From Chrysogorgia sp. JL179-B06 (lineage: Eukaryota > Cnidaria > Anthozoa > Scleralcyonacea > Chrysogorgiidae), in contig JAYKKM010000475.1 of assembly GCA_035772405.1 (NCBI GenBank), positions 496,001 to 560,000 on the forward strand: a DNA stretch of 64,000 bases, read 5' to 3'. Each line of letters begins with the position of its first letter. Positions within the stretch are counted from its first letter, which is position 1. Position numbers and translations under genes: made by a program. Positions 22,641 to 33,139 of the stretch are shown one piece after another. The notes under the pieces were generated by a model. It worked only from the letters and a program-made list of their open reading frames with translations. It was not told where the DNA came from and searched no databases.

Positions 22641-23338
22641 TATATACCCTCATAGAACCGATGATGACGTTATCTATAACAAGATGCAAATAAGCTTCTG
22701 GTAATAAACCACTGTCATCACAATTCAATGGGGTGTGGGTGCTATTGATTTAACAGAACACCAAAAGGCTGTTTTCTTTTCAAAAAATAAAAATTCTGCT
22801 TTGTTGGAGCACACTTGAGTAACCTAACATGAGATTATGTGGGAAAATTCCAAGAGATGTCTGCAGGCTTGGCATATCAATAGCGCCCGAAGATTACCTA
22901 CCTTGCTAGGCAACGTTGGAAGAAGCTTTGTATGATGATGATCTGTCTAGGTGTTTACTCGAACAGCGTGAGTCAATTGTGAACTTGTGTCCTGGCTGTT
23001 GTGATTGCACAATTAATCCCTTCATACTAATAACGATAGACCAACTTTGTCTACTTGTCTTATCATTTGTCCGCTTGAGAGTATAATTGAAGATCAGATA
23101 GTCGAAGCAAGGTTTCTCGGAATCAGTGCGTCTTCACTGACTGATTTGATGCCAGACAAATTGTCTAACAACCCAGCCGCAAATAATGTTTGCGTCCGCC
23201 GAGAACGTCCAAGAGTCAGATTTCCAAGCAATACTTGAAAACCAAAACTCTACTCTTCACACCTGCAATTATAATAATAATAATAATAATAACGATTTAA
23301 TCACAGCATTTCTACATAGTAGCTCTACATCTGCGACT
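22641..23338. other. Intronic sequence without recognised features
   Basis: Part of the hydroxylysine kinase intron. A short (AAT)n run is at about 23268-23292. No gene-like frame. Confidence 0.4.
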
Positions 23339-23346
23339 CTAACTAA

Positions 23347-24484
23347 TAGAGGTGAGCCGATCATCGGCAAAACATCGGCAGAGCCGATTATCGGCTAGTT
23401 TTTCTCACAATCGGCCATCGGCCGATTGTCTTTCACCATCGGCCGATTGTCTTCTTTCGCCATCGGATCAGCTGTCTCGTGACTCTCATCTTCGTATTTC
23501 TGCTCTCTCATCTTCGTATTTCTGCTCTCTCGTCCTCGCACTACTATTTATAATCTTTTTTAATATCGGTTTTTCAGTATTTTAATGAAAAAAGAGATCG
23601 CCAATTGACGTTATTGGAGGATTGGTGCCAAGCCACAGGGGGGGGGTGCCACCCCCTGATCAGAGGTGACCATGGCAACCCCGCCACAGCCTACCTCCAG
23701 GCACCAGTCACACTGTCAAAGCAGTGGAAATATATATACTTACCTTGTCTTTTTAGGAGTGGGTGGGTGGGTCAACACAGCGCAAAGTAAGAAATTCCAA
23801 GTATCCACGTATCCACCAGTACTGTCAATAGCGCGCGCAAAAAAACAGTCAAGCTCAGACCACGCTGACAAGACTCTGATGAGCGCTGATGTGCCTCCGC
23901 ATATTATAATATGTAGGAGACCGCTGACCAACCATGAGTCCTATATCCCGCTGATTAACATTGTCTCCTTTTTTACTTGCCTAAATTACATTTAGCCTAA
24001 TAAAGAAAATTGAAATCTACAGTATTATCGGTATTTTGTTTTCTCTCGCGATTTATTATTAGCCGCGATTTTTGTTGCAAGAAACTTCTTTAACGGAAAT
24101 TAACAGAAACCGAAGAATGATACTTTGTTTCGATCTCCCTGTGGAATAACATGTTTTGCAAAGCCCTATTTGTTTTGAATTTGAAACTATTTTCCGGCAA
24201 AATTTGTGACATATTGTCATGACTCATTTTGAAGACAGCTAATCACTAATGCATTTTCAATTCCCAAGGCGCACATTTTACGTGCTAGACTGTCGCAGTC
24301 TTTTGAAATTATTTCACCCACGAAGAGTCAGAAACTTGAGACGAATAAAACGACAAAACGGGAGCACTGAGCATCAGGTTAGCAAACATCGGTTTTGCCG
24401 ATTAATCGGCCGATGGTGGGGAAAATATCGGCTCTTAACAATCGGTATCGGCAATCGACTTTTTTTAACATCGGCTCACCTCTA
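23347..24484. mobile_element. hAT-type non-autonomous element, 1138 bp
   Basis: Ends TAGAGGTGAGCCGAT and complement are flanked by the exact 8-bp duplication CTAACTAA (23339-23346 and 24485-24492). Subterminal zones are dense in ATCGGCCGAT-type words. No transposase frame is seen. It lies in the hydroxylysine kinase intron. Confidence 0.9.
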
Positions 24485-24993
24485 CTAACTAATATAACTA
24501 TATCAATTAAATACATACCCACTAATTAGTAAACCTGACCAAAATGCTAATGTTAACCAAGCAAAGTCAAATTAATTATGTTGCCTCTACAATGACGAAA
24601 AGTAAAATGATTGATCGTGAGCAAAATTCCTCCTCCCTTGCTCCTGTTATATCCTTGTTATATCCTCCTGTGCATGTGAATAGACACTTTGTAACCATTA
24701 GTAATAGGATAATCATATGATAGCAAGTACAATTAAGGATATACACTACAAATTATATTTGAAAATTGTGCCAAAATTGCACAAGCCGTTAGACAAGTGC
24801 AATTTTGTACGAGCATTATCATTACTTGTACAAAATTTGATCTGCCATTTTGTTTGTTTTGGGAAAATTATTAATTGTACTGCAGTACAATTAATGAAAT
24901 ATATAATTGTATTGTTTTCCACCAGCATATAACTGATATTGATGTTGAATTGCTGAAAACTGTCTGAACTTTGTATCTAGAGACCATGTGAGA

Positions 24994-25570
24994 CAGGGGC
25001 GCAACTAGAAAATTTCGAAGGCAGGGATTGAATGCAAAAAAAAGGGCAAAGTCGCTCAGACTCAGTATTCTAAACAATTTTGGATACTAGATATCTTCAT
25101 TATGCTTCTTAAAGAACATGCACTCAACAACAACAACAACAGCAACAACAACAACATTACAGCAACAACAACAACTTTTATTTACCCAAAAATTAACATA
25201 ATGATTTACAAAATATATAAAGCACGTTCTATGAGTTATGACACGCATGTAGTATCTTTTACAAGGCAGAGTGCATTTGAGTATATAGACTATATACATT
25301 AAGAACATACTCTTCAGCTCTCCGCAGAAAATGCGGAAAACCGCTGAAAGCTGGAGCACGGGCGTAAGAAGACTGGTACCCAGAGTCTTGCTGCGCCCGG
25401 TGGAAGATTAGAAGCTGAGCTCGAGGCTGAACTACAAGCCTCTGAGTCTCGCCAGATTTGCAGAGAATTGTATTGAGTACAACAGACGATTAATTTTCTG
25501 TTTATCTTATTAGCTAGTATTAGAGGTCAAAAAGGGCAGGGGTTGCAACCCCCCTAGTTGCACCCCAATG
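24994..25570. mobile_element. Probable hAT-like element
   Basis: Left end CAGGGGCGCAACTAG and right end CTAGTTGCACCCC are inverted. CCATGTGA on the left and CCAATGTGA on the right may be a decayed duplication. An impure (CAA)n stretch at about 25124-25175 is inside. No coding. Confidence 0.5.
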
Positions 25571-25600
25571 CCAATGTGATTTGGTGTGGACAGGTTTTAA

Positions 25601-25898
25601 AGTGCTTATAACGTCTGTGGGGATTTAACATATTTGTAATCTATGGATTATCCTGAGATAAATTGTAATATATCTTGTCAGCTGAAAATGTCATCTTCAT
25701 AGACTTTTTGCTGTTAAAGTTGACGGAAAAGACGTCAAATCGGGAATCCGTCTACATGAAAACCTCTTTACAGATGCCCGATTTGACGCAAAAAGTCTAT
25801 GAAGATGAAATTTTCAGCTGACAAGATATATTACAATTTATCTCAGGAGAATCCATAGATTACAAATATGTTAAATTGCCACAGACGTTATAGGCACT
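25601..25898. mobile_element. TTAA-flanked foldback MITE, 298 bp
   Basis: Ends AGTGCTTATAACGTCTGTGG and complement are flanked by TTAA (25597-25600 and 25899-25902). Arms pair over about 130 bp. The terminal AGTGCYTAT matches the elements at 2815-3724 and 11101-11571. It lies in the hydroxylysine kinase intron. Confidence 0.85.
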
Positions 25899-26206
25899 TT
25901 AAGTTTGCCAAAATAATGTGGGCACAGTGGCCCAGCCCCAGTCTAACGGGGAAGTATGGTGGATATGGTATAATAGCTTCGCAATGGCGGGTGCATGAGA
26001 TCTACAAGAGTTTGGTATTGCATACTTACCCCTGTTTGATTGTTTCTTACATGTGCATACCCTTCTGAACTTGTTTAAGTTAGAGGTAAAATACATCATT
26101 TACTTCAATTCTGGTACCCCATGCCCACACTGAGCAACAAAGATAATAATGAGCCTCCCGTTTCGCACTTTGACAACTTACAAACAACGCTTGCAATCAC
26201 TAAATC

Positions 26207-26775
26207 TACTTCCGGTAACATACTGACACGAATATCTCGATTTGATCTTCTTTTTCAAAACTGTGAATGGCCTGGCTAAAATCAACCCTGAAATCGTACC
26301 TGCTCCATACATACCAAAGAGGACAACTAGAATCTGCTCGACTCCAGATCTTCTACAATTTCGTCCACGATGATGTAGAACACTAACTTTCCAGCGATCA
26401 TTCTTCACACGAACATGTAGGGCGTGGAATGTCCTCCTGAACGAAATTCGGTTGAAGGAACTTACGTTAACTAACTTTAAAATACTACATCAGGGCATTG
26501 GAGCATTATGACCCTGAAGATCCGCGAACATGGACAACGATTTGCCCAAAATGCAATTCTGTTCGCAGTCTAATTGGTATCCTACGCTGCTGCGTCTATA
26601 ACAACTCTTGAACAGGAACATTCTTAAAACTACTTAATTTTTGCTTTAATTTAATTAATTCTGGGACCGCAATAATTGGCGTACGCTGTTACGGCCACCC
26701 TGCCACTTTCATTATGTAACAGTAAACTATACAGTTAACTATACAGTTGGCGAAGCCTAATAAATAAATAAATGT
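26207..26775 (+). pseudogene. CR1/L2-like LINE 3' end with tail
   Basis: Plus-strand pieces read YLDLIFFFKTVNGLAKINPE, then after a frameshift RAWNVLLNEIRLKELTLTNF, then RTWTTICPKCNSVRSLIG to a stop at about 26611. The RTW..x.C.KCN ending matches the minus-strand LINE at 14126-14347. The 3' untranslated part (GGCGTACGCTGTTACGGCC, then GGCGAAGCCTAA) also matches and ends in (AAAT)n at about 26758-26772. It is a 5'-truncated dead copy in the kinase intron, sense to the gene. Confidence 0.75.
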
Positions 26776-27409
26776 TCATCTTGAGATTTAGGGTTGAAGA
26801 AAATGTCTTCATCTCTGGAGGGATAATGGATACTGCCTATGTCATAGTCTCATCAAGGTTGCTTTCTCAGGATTAAGAAACTTCACAGGAACAAAAACCC
26901 TTACCATAATCCAAATAAAAACTCTAGTTCTAACCCTGAAATAATGAAATACTAACCCTACTTCTAAACCCAACATTTCTTCAACATTTTTGTATGACTG
27001 TGCGTGCGTGAGTGTGTTAGTATAATGTATTTGTTGTAATAAGTGATATAATAAGCGATATCGTAGCACATACTGTGATGTAGTAACATGTATATGTTGT
27101 TAGTATATATGTAATGTATGTTTGTTAATTCTTAGGGTTAGACAATCACACCATGACTCTATAGGGCTGAACATCCCACATGTTGTGTCTTGCCTCGTGT
27201 ATGTAAACACGAAAACAAAATAAATACATAAATTTCAATGTTGTAATATTCTGTGTTTGGTACACAAAGGAGCTAGAAAATGAGCAATCTGTTGATGTCC
27301 TGGAAAACAATGCAGAATATTTGCATGGTTTGACCATGTGGGAACCAAGTTTCAATATTTTTCAAGTTTCAATGTTTCTCAACACAGTTGCCCACTTCAT
27401 TTTCTTTAG
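26776..27409 (+). other. 3' part of hydroxylysine kinase intron
   Basis: No gene or element boundary recognised. It ends in a pyrimidine-rich tract and the acceptor TTTTCTTTAG at 27400-27409. Confidence 0.6.
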
Positions 27410-28030
27410 GACTTGAAAAGCCCCTTCTTAGAAAACCGGTACTATCACTGGGACCTTTATAACTTTCACGAAGCCAAGACAGTTTCTGGTGTAATCAAAG
27501 ACCTGCACCAAAGGCAGCTTTTACACAACATTGAGAAATCATTTGAGACGTTTGTCCAGCCAGAACTCAACACTCTTCCCAAGCAATGTATCCACGGTGA
27601 CATAAATGATGCGAATCTGATAATCCAAAGTATCCCAGGCTCTAGCAAGTTTGAGGTTTGTGGCTTGCTGGATTTTGGAGATGCAAACCACAGTTGTCGT
27701 GTGTTTGATGTTTCAATAGCTGCAGCATACATGATGACGTTGTTCTTGGATGATCCAGTGGCAGCTGCTACCCACACTCTTGCTGGATACCAGCAGAAAA
27801 ATCCACTATCCCAACTTGAACGTAGCCTGGTTTTTTACCTCATCCAAGCAAGGCTGTATCAGAGCATTTGCTTTGGGACAAATACAAGTGAATTGCACCC
27901 AGAAAATGCTGAATATTTGTTATACTCTGTTAAGAGAGCCTGGAAGGTATTGGATAAGTTAGCAGCCATTTCAAAGAACGAATTTGACCAGAAATGGACG
28001 GAACTTTCTATACCCAGTTGTACAGATTAG
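27410..28030 (+). CDS. HYKK: Hydroxylysine kinase, coding exon 2 (C-terminal lobe)
   Basis: Residues 171-376. It starts at GAC after TTTCTTTAG, phase 0. It holds the APH/choline-kinase catalytic loop CIHGDINDANLI (H232, D234 catalytic, N239 metal-binding) and the DFGD metal motif at 258-261. The remainder (VFDVSIAAAYMM, the HTLAGY region and a YPEN-like HPENAEYLL) follows the human HYKK C-terminus. Stop TAG at 28028-28030. All key residues are present and the frame is open, so the gene looks functional. AATAAA at 28135-28140 is a plausible polyadenylation signal. Confidence 0.9.
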   Translation, partial: DLKSPFLENRYYHWDLYNFHEAKTVSGVIKDLHQRQLLHNIEKSFETFVQPELNTLPKQCIHGDINDANLIIQSIPGSSKFEVCGLLDFGDANHSCRVFDVSIAAAYMMTLFLDDPVAAATHTLAGYQQKNPLSQLERSLVFYLIQARLYQSICFGTNTSELHPENAEYLLYSVKRAWKVLDKLAAISKNEFDQKWTELSIPSCTD

Positions 28031-28107
28031 AAATAGAATGTCTTGTGTAACAAACCACCCGGATAGTTCAGCTCACAAAGCCTGTAATTTTAAATTAGTA
28101 AACATTT

Positions 28108-28130
28108 TAGATAGATAGATATAGATAGAT
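28108..28130. repeat. (GATA)n microsatellite
   Basis: Short run of GATA/TAGA units in the probable 3' untranslated region of hydroxylysine kinase. Confidence 0.8.
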
Positions 28131-28266
28131 ATTTAATAAATTCTCCCTAAAAGGGTTTTTCAGAAATTATTTACAGTTACATGCATGCAGTAGAGGTTTC
28201 ATATATAAGTTTTACAAAAGTATCTTAAAAATTATCTTAACTATGTACATAATTTAGTTGGTTATA

Positions 28267-28479
28267 CTAAATGTTTTCTTTTGCAAGCAAATGTTTCTTC
28301 AGTGCTGCTTTAAATGTTTTAAGAGAAAAGCTGTCTTTCAGGTTCTTGTCTAAATTGTTCCAAATGTGGACAGCTCTATATGCAAATGACCGTTGACCAG
28401 CTGCAGTTTTAAATAGCGGTATTTGAAGAGAGTCACGTGTACGAGTCCTACGGTTGTGGATTGATGACCTTTTTATCAA
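28267..28479 (-). pseudogene. LINE reverse-transcriptase C-terminal fragment
   Basis: A 70-aa frame reading RRTRTRDSLQIP, then SFAYRAVHIWNNLDKNL and FKAALKKHLL to a stop. The AVHIWNNLD ... FKAALKKHL motif is the usual C-terminal end of CR1/L2-like ORF2. It is a different family from the LINE at 14126-14347. Truncated 5'. Confidence 0.75.
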
Positions 28480-29085
28480 TTTGTTACAAAGGTAGTCGGG
28501 TGCAACTCGAAATTAAAATCGGCTGTTGTTTCTAAAATAAAACATTGTAAGAGTTGGGGTAAGTATTTCATATTATTGGCTAATTGTAACTGCTAATCCT
28601 AAACCTAACCCCCCGCCTAGAATATTATCCTAACCATAACCCCCGGTGTGAATTTCTCCATCCTGGGTCACGATTCATGAAAACGAGGGCAAATGCATAT
28701 CACTTGTATCCAGGTCATCACGTAAGCTGGTAGAAGCTAATTTTTTATAGGTCTGAATCTATTCAAGAAGCTACGTTTTTACCCGTATCCAGTGGTGTCG
28801 CCAGACCTGGAGAGAAGTGGGGGGACAAAATGATGACGTCTCGCAGACATCGCTACAACTCGGGTGATCGCTAGAAAGTATACTATAAAATAAGGTAAAA
28901 ACTAGTTATTCGAGGGTTAGTAGGAAGGTTAGTATGAGGGTTAATATTAGAGTTAATATTAGAGTTAATATTAGAGGTAAGAGTTAGATCCCGAGAAGGA
29001 GGGCTTTATGCTATATAAAGACCCGAGGACGCGCAGCGTCCCGAGGGCTTTATATAATAACTGAGTGATTATTTCACTTTATGTT
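28480..29085. other. Non-coding with short tandem words
   Basis: CTAACC-type words near 28600-28640. A minisatellite of GAGTTAATATTA units is at about 28940-28985. ATAAAGACCCGAGGACGC and GTCCCGAGGGCTTTATAT form an inverted pair near 29020. A hAT-like end CAGTGGTGTCGCCAG is at 28790. No gene. Confidence 0.5.
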
Positions 29086-29089
29086 TCAC

Positions 29090-29215
29090 TCTCTGACGAA
29101 GGGGCCTTCGCTCGAAACGTTAGACAACTTACACGCTATTTCGGTACTACATAACCAACCTTTTTATACATTTGATTTATATTTCTACACTGCCTACGCA
29201 GCACAACACGTTTTA
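29090..29215 (+). repeat. Penelope-like end fragment (tentative)
   Basis: CTGACGAAGGGGCCTTCGCT is followed by CGAAACGTTAGAC and an ACACGCTATTTCGGTACTAC segment. The latter recurs near 11760 and 50275. This is a dispersed repeat with a hammerhead-like word order; stem pairing is weak. Confidence 0.4.
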
Positions 29216-29356
29216 TCACTTATTTAAAAGCATCTATGACTAGTAAGTGACTTTACGAATGTTCTATGGCAAATGCAGAAATGCTTAACTACATTTATAC
29301 AGTATATTACGGTGGTCCATATATGTAATGCGCATATAATATCAATCGATTGTTTC

Positions 29357-29462
29357 AATCGACAAATATATTTTGTCGGTCGACAAATATATTTTGTTGG
29401 TCGACAAATATATTTTGTCGGTCGACAAATATATTTTGTCAGTCCACAAATATATTTTGAAA
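29357..29462. repeat. About 21-bp palindromic tandem repeat, five units
   Basis: Units of GTCGACAAATATATTTTGTC. Each unit is close to self-complementary, so both strands show similar open frames. Those frames are repeat artefacts. Confidence 0.9.
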
Positions 29463-29783
29463 CTTCACAGCATACGTTGTTGTGATTGATATTTCGAAAT
29501 CCCGAATAACGGCGTTTGCCTTTTGGAAAGTATCTATACATATACGTTGTGACTATCGATCACAAAATCGAATTTACTGGTCCAGTGAGAGTTTTCCATG
29601 TATAATTTCTTCTGCATGAATGCTCTTCTCCTGTATACTAAATACTAACTATTTACATATTTTGAATTTCACGACGAACTGTCACCCCACCAAACAAAGT
29701 ATGCGGGAACCTTAGGACCACGAGGAATTTCACTCCGCTTAACGACGCTTCGGGATGGTAACGACCGTTTACGAAAGGGAAAA

Positions 29784-30128
29784 TTGCAACGCCGACCTTA
29801 TACTAACCCAAAGTATTATGTGGACCTAAAACCCCTTCCCCAATCGTTTCTCGCCGGATTTAGAAGAATTTCAAAATTGTTTTTGAAGAAAAGTGGGGGA
29901 CTTGTCCCCTTGGAGTCTATCCAGTCTCCAAGAGTTCGCACTGTCGGGCTCACTGTGTCGGGCTATATAGCAATCATGGCACGAAGATTGCTCAACTCAA
30001 AACCCCAAACTTTCATACCATCAAAATCCAGCAGTGGCCGACCAAACAACCTTTCTACTCAGGAACCAGCAGCACCTCCAAATAGGTTCGCTATGCTCAA
30101 AGTCCCGGCAGCCAAACACGAAAATTAA
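29784..30128 (+). CDS. Unrecognised open frame, 114 aa
   Basis: The frame begins at a TTG codon, so no proper start is visible; it could be an exon or a retroelement remnant. The product is basic and proline-rich (LKPLPQSFLAGFRRI, then GRPNNLSTQEPAAPPNR), without a recognised domain. It is more GC-rich than its surroundings. The frame ends just before a degenerate inverted repeat. No splice context was established. Confidence 0.25.
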   Translation: MQRRPYTNPKYYVDLKPLPQSFLAGFRRISKLFLKKSGGLVPLESIQSPRVRTVGLTVSGYIAIMARRLLNSKPQTFIPSKSSSGRPNNLSTQEPAAPPNRFAMLKVPAAKHEN

Positions 30129-30129
30129 G

Positions 30130-30530
30130 TTAGCCTTATTTGAAAGAACACTTAAAATGACAGAGTAACATCTCCTATAGTTTTCCGTTTCCTTGCTTCG
30201 TTCTTGAGATATTTCAGTTTGTATTATATGCAAATGACAATGGTGTGACGTATACGTGCATAATGACTTATCGGAGAAGGTTATGTATCTTTGTTATTAT
30301 CACACAAAATCACTTGAAATTCTACAAGTTCCATGTTTTTGGAAATACTCACACACATGCTTCATTCAAATTAAATTTGGTTTTATAATAGAAAAGATAT
30401 AAAACCTTCTCCGACAAGTCATTATGCACGTCACACCATTGGCATTTGCATATTATACAAACTGAAATATCTTGACAAGGAAACAAAAAACCTCAAAAGA
30501 TGTCATTTGAAGTGTTCTTAGGATTTATCA
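30130..30530. repeat. Degenerate foldback related to the TTAA-type elements
   Basis: TTATTTGAAAGAACACTTAA on the left and CATTTGAAGTGTTCTTAGG on the right are inverted. GAGATATTTCAGTTTGTAT and CATAATGACTTATCGGAGAA also have complements. The layout copies the 2815-3724 family, but the termini are lost. Confidence 0.6.
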
Positions 30531-30534
30531 GAGT

Positions 30535-30615
30535 TCCCTTCTTAGTGTGGTGGTTAGTGTGTGTGGTGCGAACGAATCAGGATCTAGAGTTCGATTTCTG
30601 CCCCCGCGACTATTT
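30535..30615 (+). repeat. tRNA-like SINE head
   Basis: A-box-like TAGTGTGGTGGTTAGTGTG and B-box-like GAGTTCGATTTCT occur at tRNA spacing (about 45 bp). The acceptor stem is not convincing, so it is a pseudo-tRNA or SINE remnant. Confidence 0.4.
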
Positions 30616-30944
30616 TGTATTTTTCTTTTGATGTACATGTGATTCCTTGATTCTCATTTATCGAAATAGTCGTGATTCCCCGTAGTTTTGATTGGCTCCG
30701 AAGCATTCTATTCTTACTTTTACTGCTTACAGCCTCCCAACGTTATATCTCTGCGCCTGCGCAGTAGATACAAAATTGTCCAGTGTAACATTAGCCTGAT
30801 TTTCAGAAGGGGGGAGTGAGCGACGACACCGTACCGTCCCCGTCTCATTGACTTCACAGGAAATCGTTTTCTTGCATTGTTCCCAGACTAAAAGGGATGA
30901 CTCAAAAGGACCTTTCTGTTTTTGTCTGGTCTTAATTTTTCGTT

Positions 30945-31046
30945 AAGTTAGGGTTAGGACATTGGTTTCTTTGTGGTTGATTCTATTGTTTTATTGTTTT
31001 AATCAACCAATCACAAAACTTGATAGTATAGGTAGGTGGCGACCCT
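30945..31046 (+). repeat. Dispersed repeat, copy 2
   Basis: Near-identical to 5620-5720, same orientation. It runs into a CCTTTACACCGTGACCCAAT segment through GCCTGCGGAAGAGGCTAGG that recurs at about 31985-32087. Confidence 0.75.
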
Positions 31047-31478
31047 CTCTTTCCTCCCCTTTACACCGTGACCCAATCGTTAAGAATGAGAATTTAAATA
31101 TTTCCTATTTCTCGTTATGTGAAGACACAGACATGCCTGCGGAAGAGGCTAGGTTTAGCATACAGATTGTCAATGTGTTTTGCAATAATTCCCTTGAGCG
31201 ATTATATGAAAATGGAGGACGAGAATGATCAGTTTAAGTTAATCGAGCTAAAAGTATAGCACTAACCCTAACTCCCCGCCTAATGGGTTTTCTAACACCC
31301 CGCCTAATGGTTTTCTAATACTAACTTTAATACTAACTAGAAATACGAATCCGCAATAATCCCCTCGCTCGCCTTTTCTACCACTAACCTCCCATGGTCC
31401 CCAGTGCCCAGACCGCGTATAAGAGGCCGGGCCGGCTGGCTGATTGCCGACTAATTTCTAAGTACATAAACCGTTTTT

Positions 31479-31709
31479 ACGAAGGGTATACACGTTCTCG
31501 TAATATAATAGGTACGTGTGTTATGTATTTAGACTCGGTAATTCCAAATCTGTTTTCAGAATTGAAATCGAGTATATTGGCCGAGATAACATTCAAAATC
31601 TTATCGACAGAACGTTATCTCGGCCAATATTTACTCGATTTCAATTCTGAAAACAGATTTGGAATTACCGAGTCTAAATACATTACGCAAACGTGTATAC
31701 CCTTCGTAA
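31479..31709. repeat. Long foldback, about 105-bp arms
   Basis: Outer words ACGAAGGGTATACACG and complement, inner words TTTCAGAATTGAAATCGAGT and complement around a spacer of about 20 bp. The arms are nearly perfect. The 147-aa frame across this region is an artefact of the palindrome. Confidence 0.85.
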
Positions 31710-31984
31710 AAATCTCTTTATATAGTTCGTCAGATCACCACTCTTCGCGTTGCAAAAATATTGTCCGATTCAAACGGATCACCCAAAACGACTTTTTACT
31801 TCCTTATAAGGAGTTGGTCATACCATGCTCCGCTTAAATATATAAATATATATACAAACCTTTTGTGAGAAATGGATCCCTGCCGTGGCGAGATTATCAC
31901 GAAGACGACTCAGACGTAGTACCTTACGGTCACCACAATTACGATTATTCCATCTAGCCACGACCCTCTCCTTTCCTCTCTTCC

Positions 31985-32950
31985 TTCCCCTTTGCCCAGG
32001 TGACCCAATCATTAAGAATGCGAATTTAAATATTTCATATTGCTCGTTATGTGAAGACACAGAGATGCCTGCGGAGGAGGCTAGGGAGTGGTCATTAATT
32101 ATTGGGGGGGGGGGGGCCTTAAAATGTCTAAAACGAGGGCCCAAAAGTCTTGGCCCTCCCCAAAACACCAGCCCAGAAAATTATGACCCTACCCTGCGAT
32201 AGCTTCCTTCCAATCGGTCAAGTTGTTCCATCATTGGAATCAACTTAGACACAGGATTTTTCAATACACTGTAAAAAAATTCAAGGTGGGATACCAATCA
32301 GCTATTCAGAAAAGTATTAAATAACGGCAAATTACCTGGGGCTTAGTGTGCCTATACGCAAGTGCACATCTGCGTAAGGAAATTCTTTAATAAAAATATG
32401 CCCTTCATGCATTTACAAAAGCTACCAATAATACATTAAAAGGGTCCAAGCCTTATTACAGAAACTGGGCGTTGAAAGTCACCCATTCCAGCCATATAAT
32501 TATGAAGCATGTGGTCCACTTCGGAAATATCCACAATGAATCACGTTCGAGATGTAAAAAAATCTGCTTGATACCAAGGCTTCAAGGGGTATATGACAAA
32601 AAATTAAACAAAACTAAGGTAATTTTTTAACAAAAGAGGAAATTATTTCTTTTGTTTTACTCCTGGAAGCCTCGTTATCAAGCAGAATGTTTGAGGTCTC
32701 GAACGTTGGCCATTAGCCGCATCCAGCACGTGCTGATTGCTGGTACTTCAATGGACCATCCAGCTCCACCTTGGTAGCTTAAAAAGATTTTAAATGTCTC
32801 GTTGTTAAAACAGGCGCCCAAAAATGTGTGACCCTCTTTGGCGTGGGTCCCTCCCCAAATGGGAGCCCAAAATATCTTAGCCTTCCCCCTAAATTTACCG
32901 GCCCGCCCCCCCCCCCCCCCCCCCCCCCCCCCAATAATCTATGCTACACT
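31985..32950. other. Non-coding with homopolymer tracts and inverted words
   Basis: A G-run at 32103-32116 and a roughly 28-bp C-run at about 32905-32932 flank AAAATGTCTAAAACG / TTTTAAATGTCTCGTTG words. This suggests a G/C-ended transposon remnant. GCTTGATACCAAGGCTTC and GAAGCCTCGTTATCAAGC are an inverted pair at 32565 and 32670. No gene is confirmed. Confidence 0.45.
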
Positions 32951-33137
32951 AAATCCTGGTTCACACGTGAGCATAAGCATAATGACAAAACAAAAGGCAA
33001 AACAAAGGAATGAAGTCAAGCTTGCGACGTACAATAAGCATAAGTTCATAGTCCAAGCACAAGCGAAGTGTCAGAGGAGTCATGCTTTGTTTTCGTATTA
33101 ATATTGTGCTTATGGTGCTCGTGTGAACCAGGCTTTA
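32950..33137. mobile_element. PIF/Harbinger-like MITE, about 185 bp
   Basis: Ends AATCCTGGTTCACACGTGAG and GTGTGAACCAGGCTTT are inverted, with TAA on the left and TTA on the right. Internal GCATAAGCATAA words have complements. The termini resemble other GGTTCACACG Harbinger MITEs. Confidence 0.65.
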
Positions 33138-33139
33138 TC

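Noticed and set aside
28600..28645. Telomere-like TTAGGG/CCTAAC repeats
   Set aside because: Only a few irregular CTAACC words; no regular hexamer array.
31394..31837. 147-aa frame
   Set aside because: It spans both arms of a long near-perfect foldback; the two halves are reverse complements.
32340..32540. Possible minus-strand exon reading VDHMLHNYMAGMGDFQRP
   Set aside because: No usable acceptor, a stop directly upstream and no recognised family; left out of the features.
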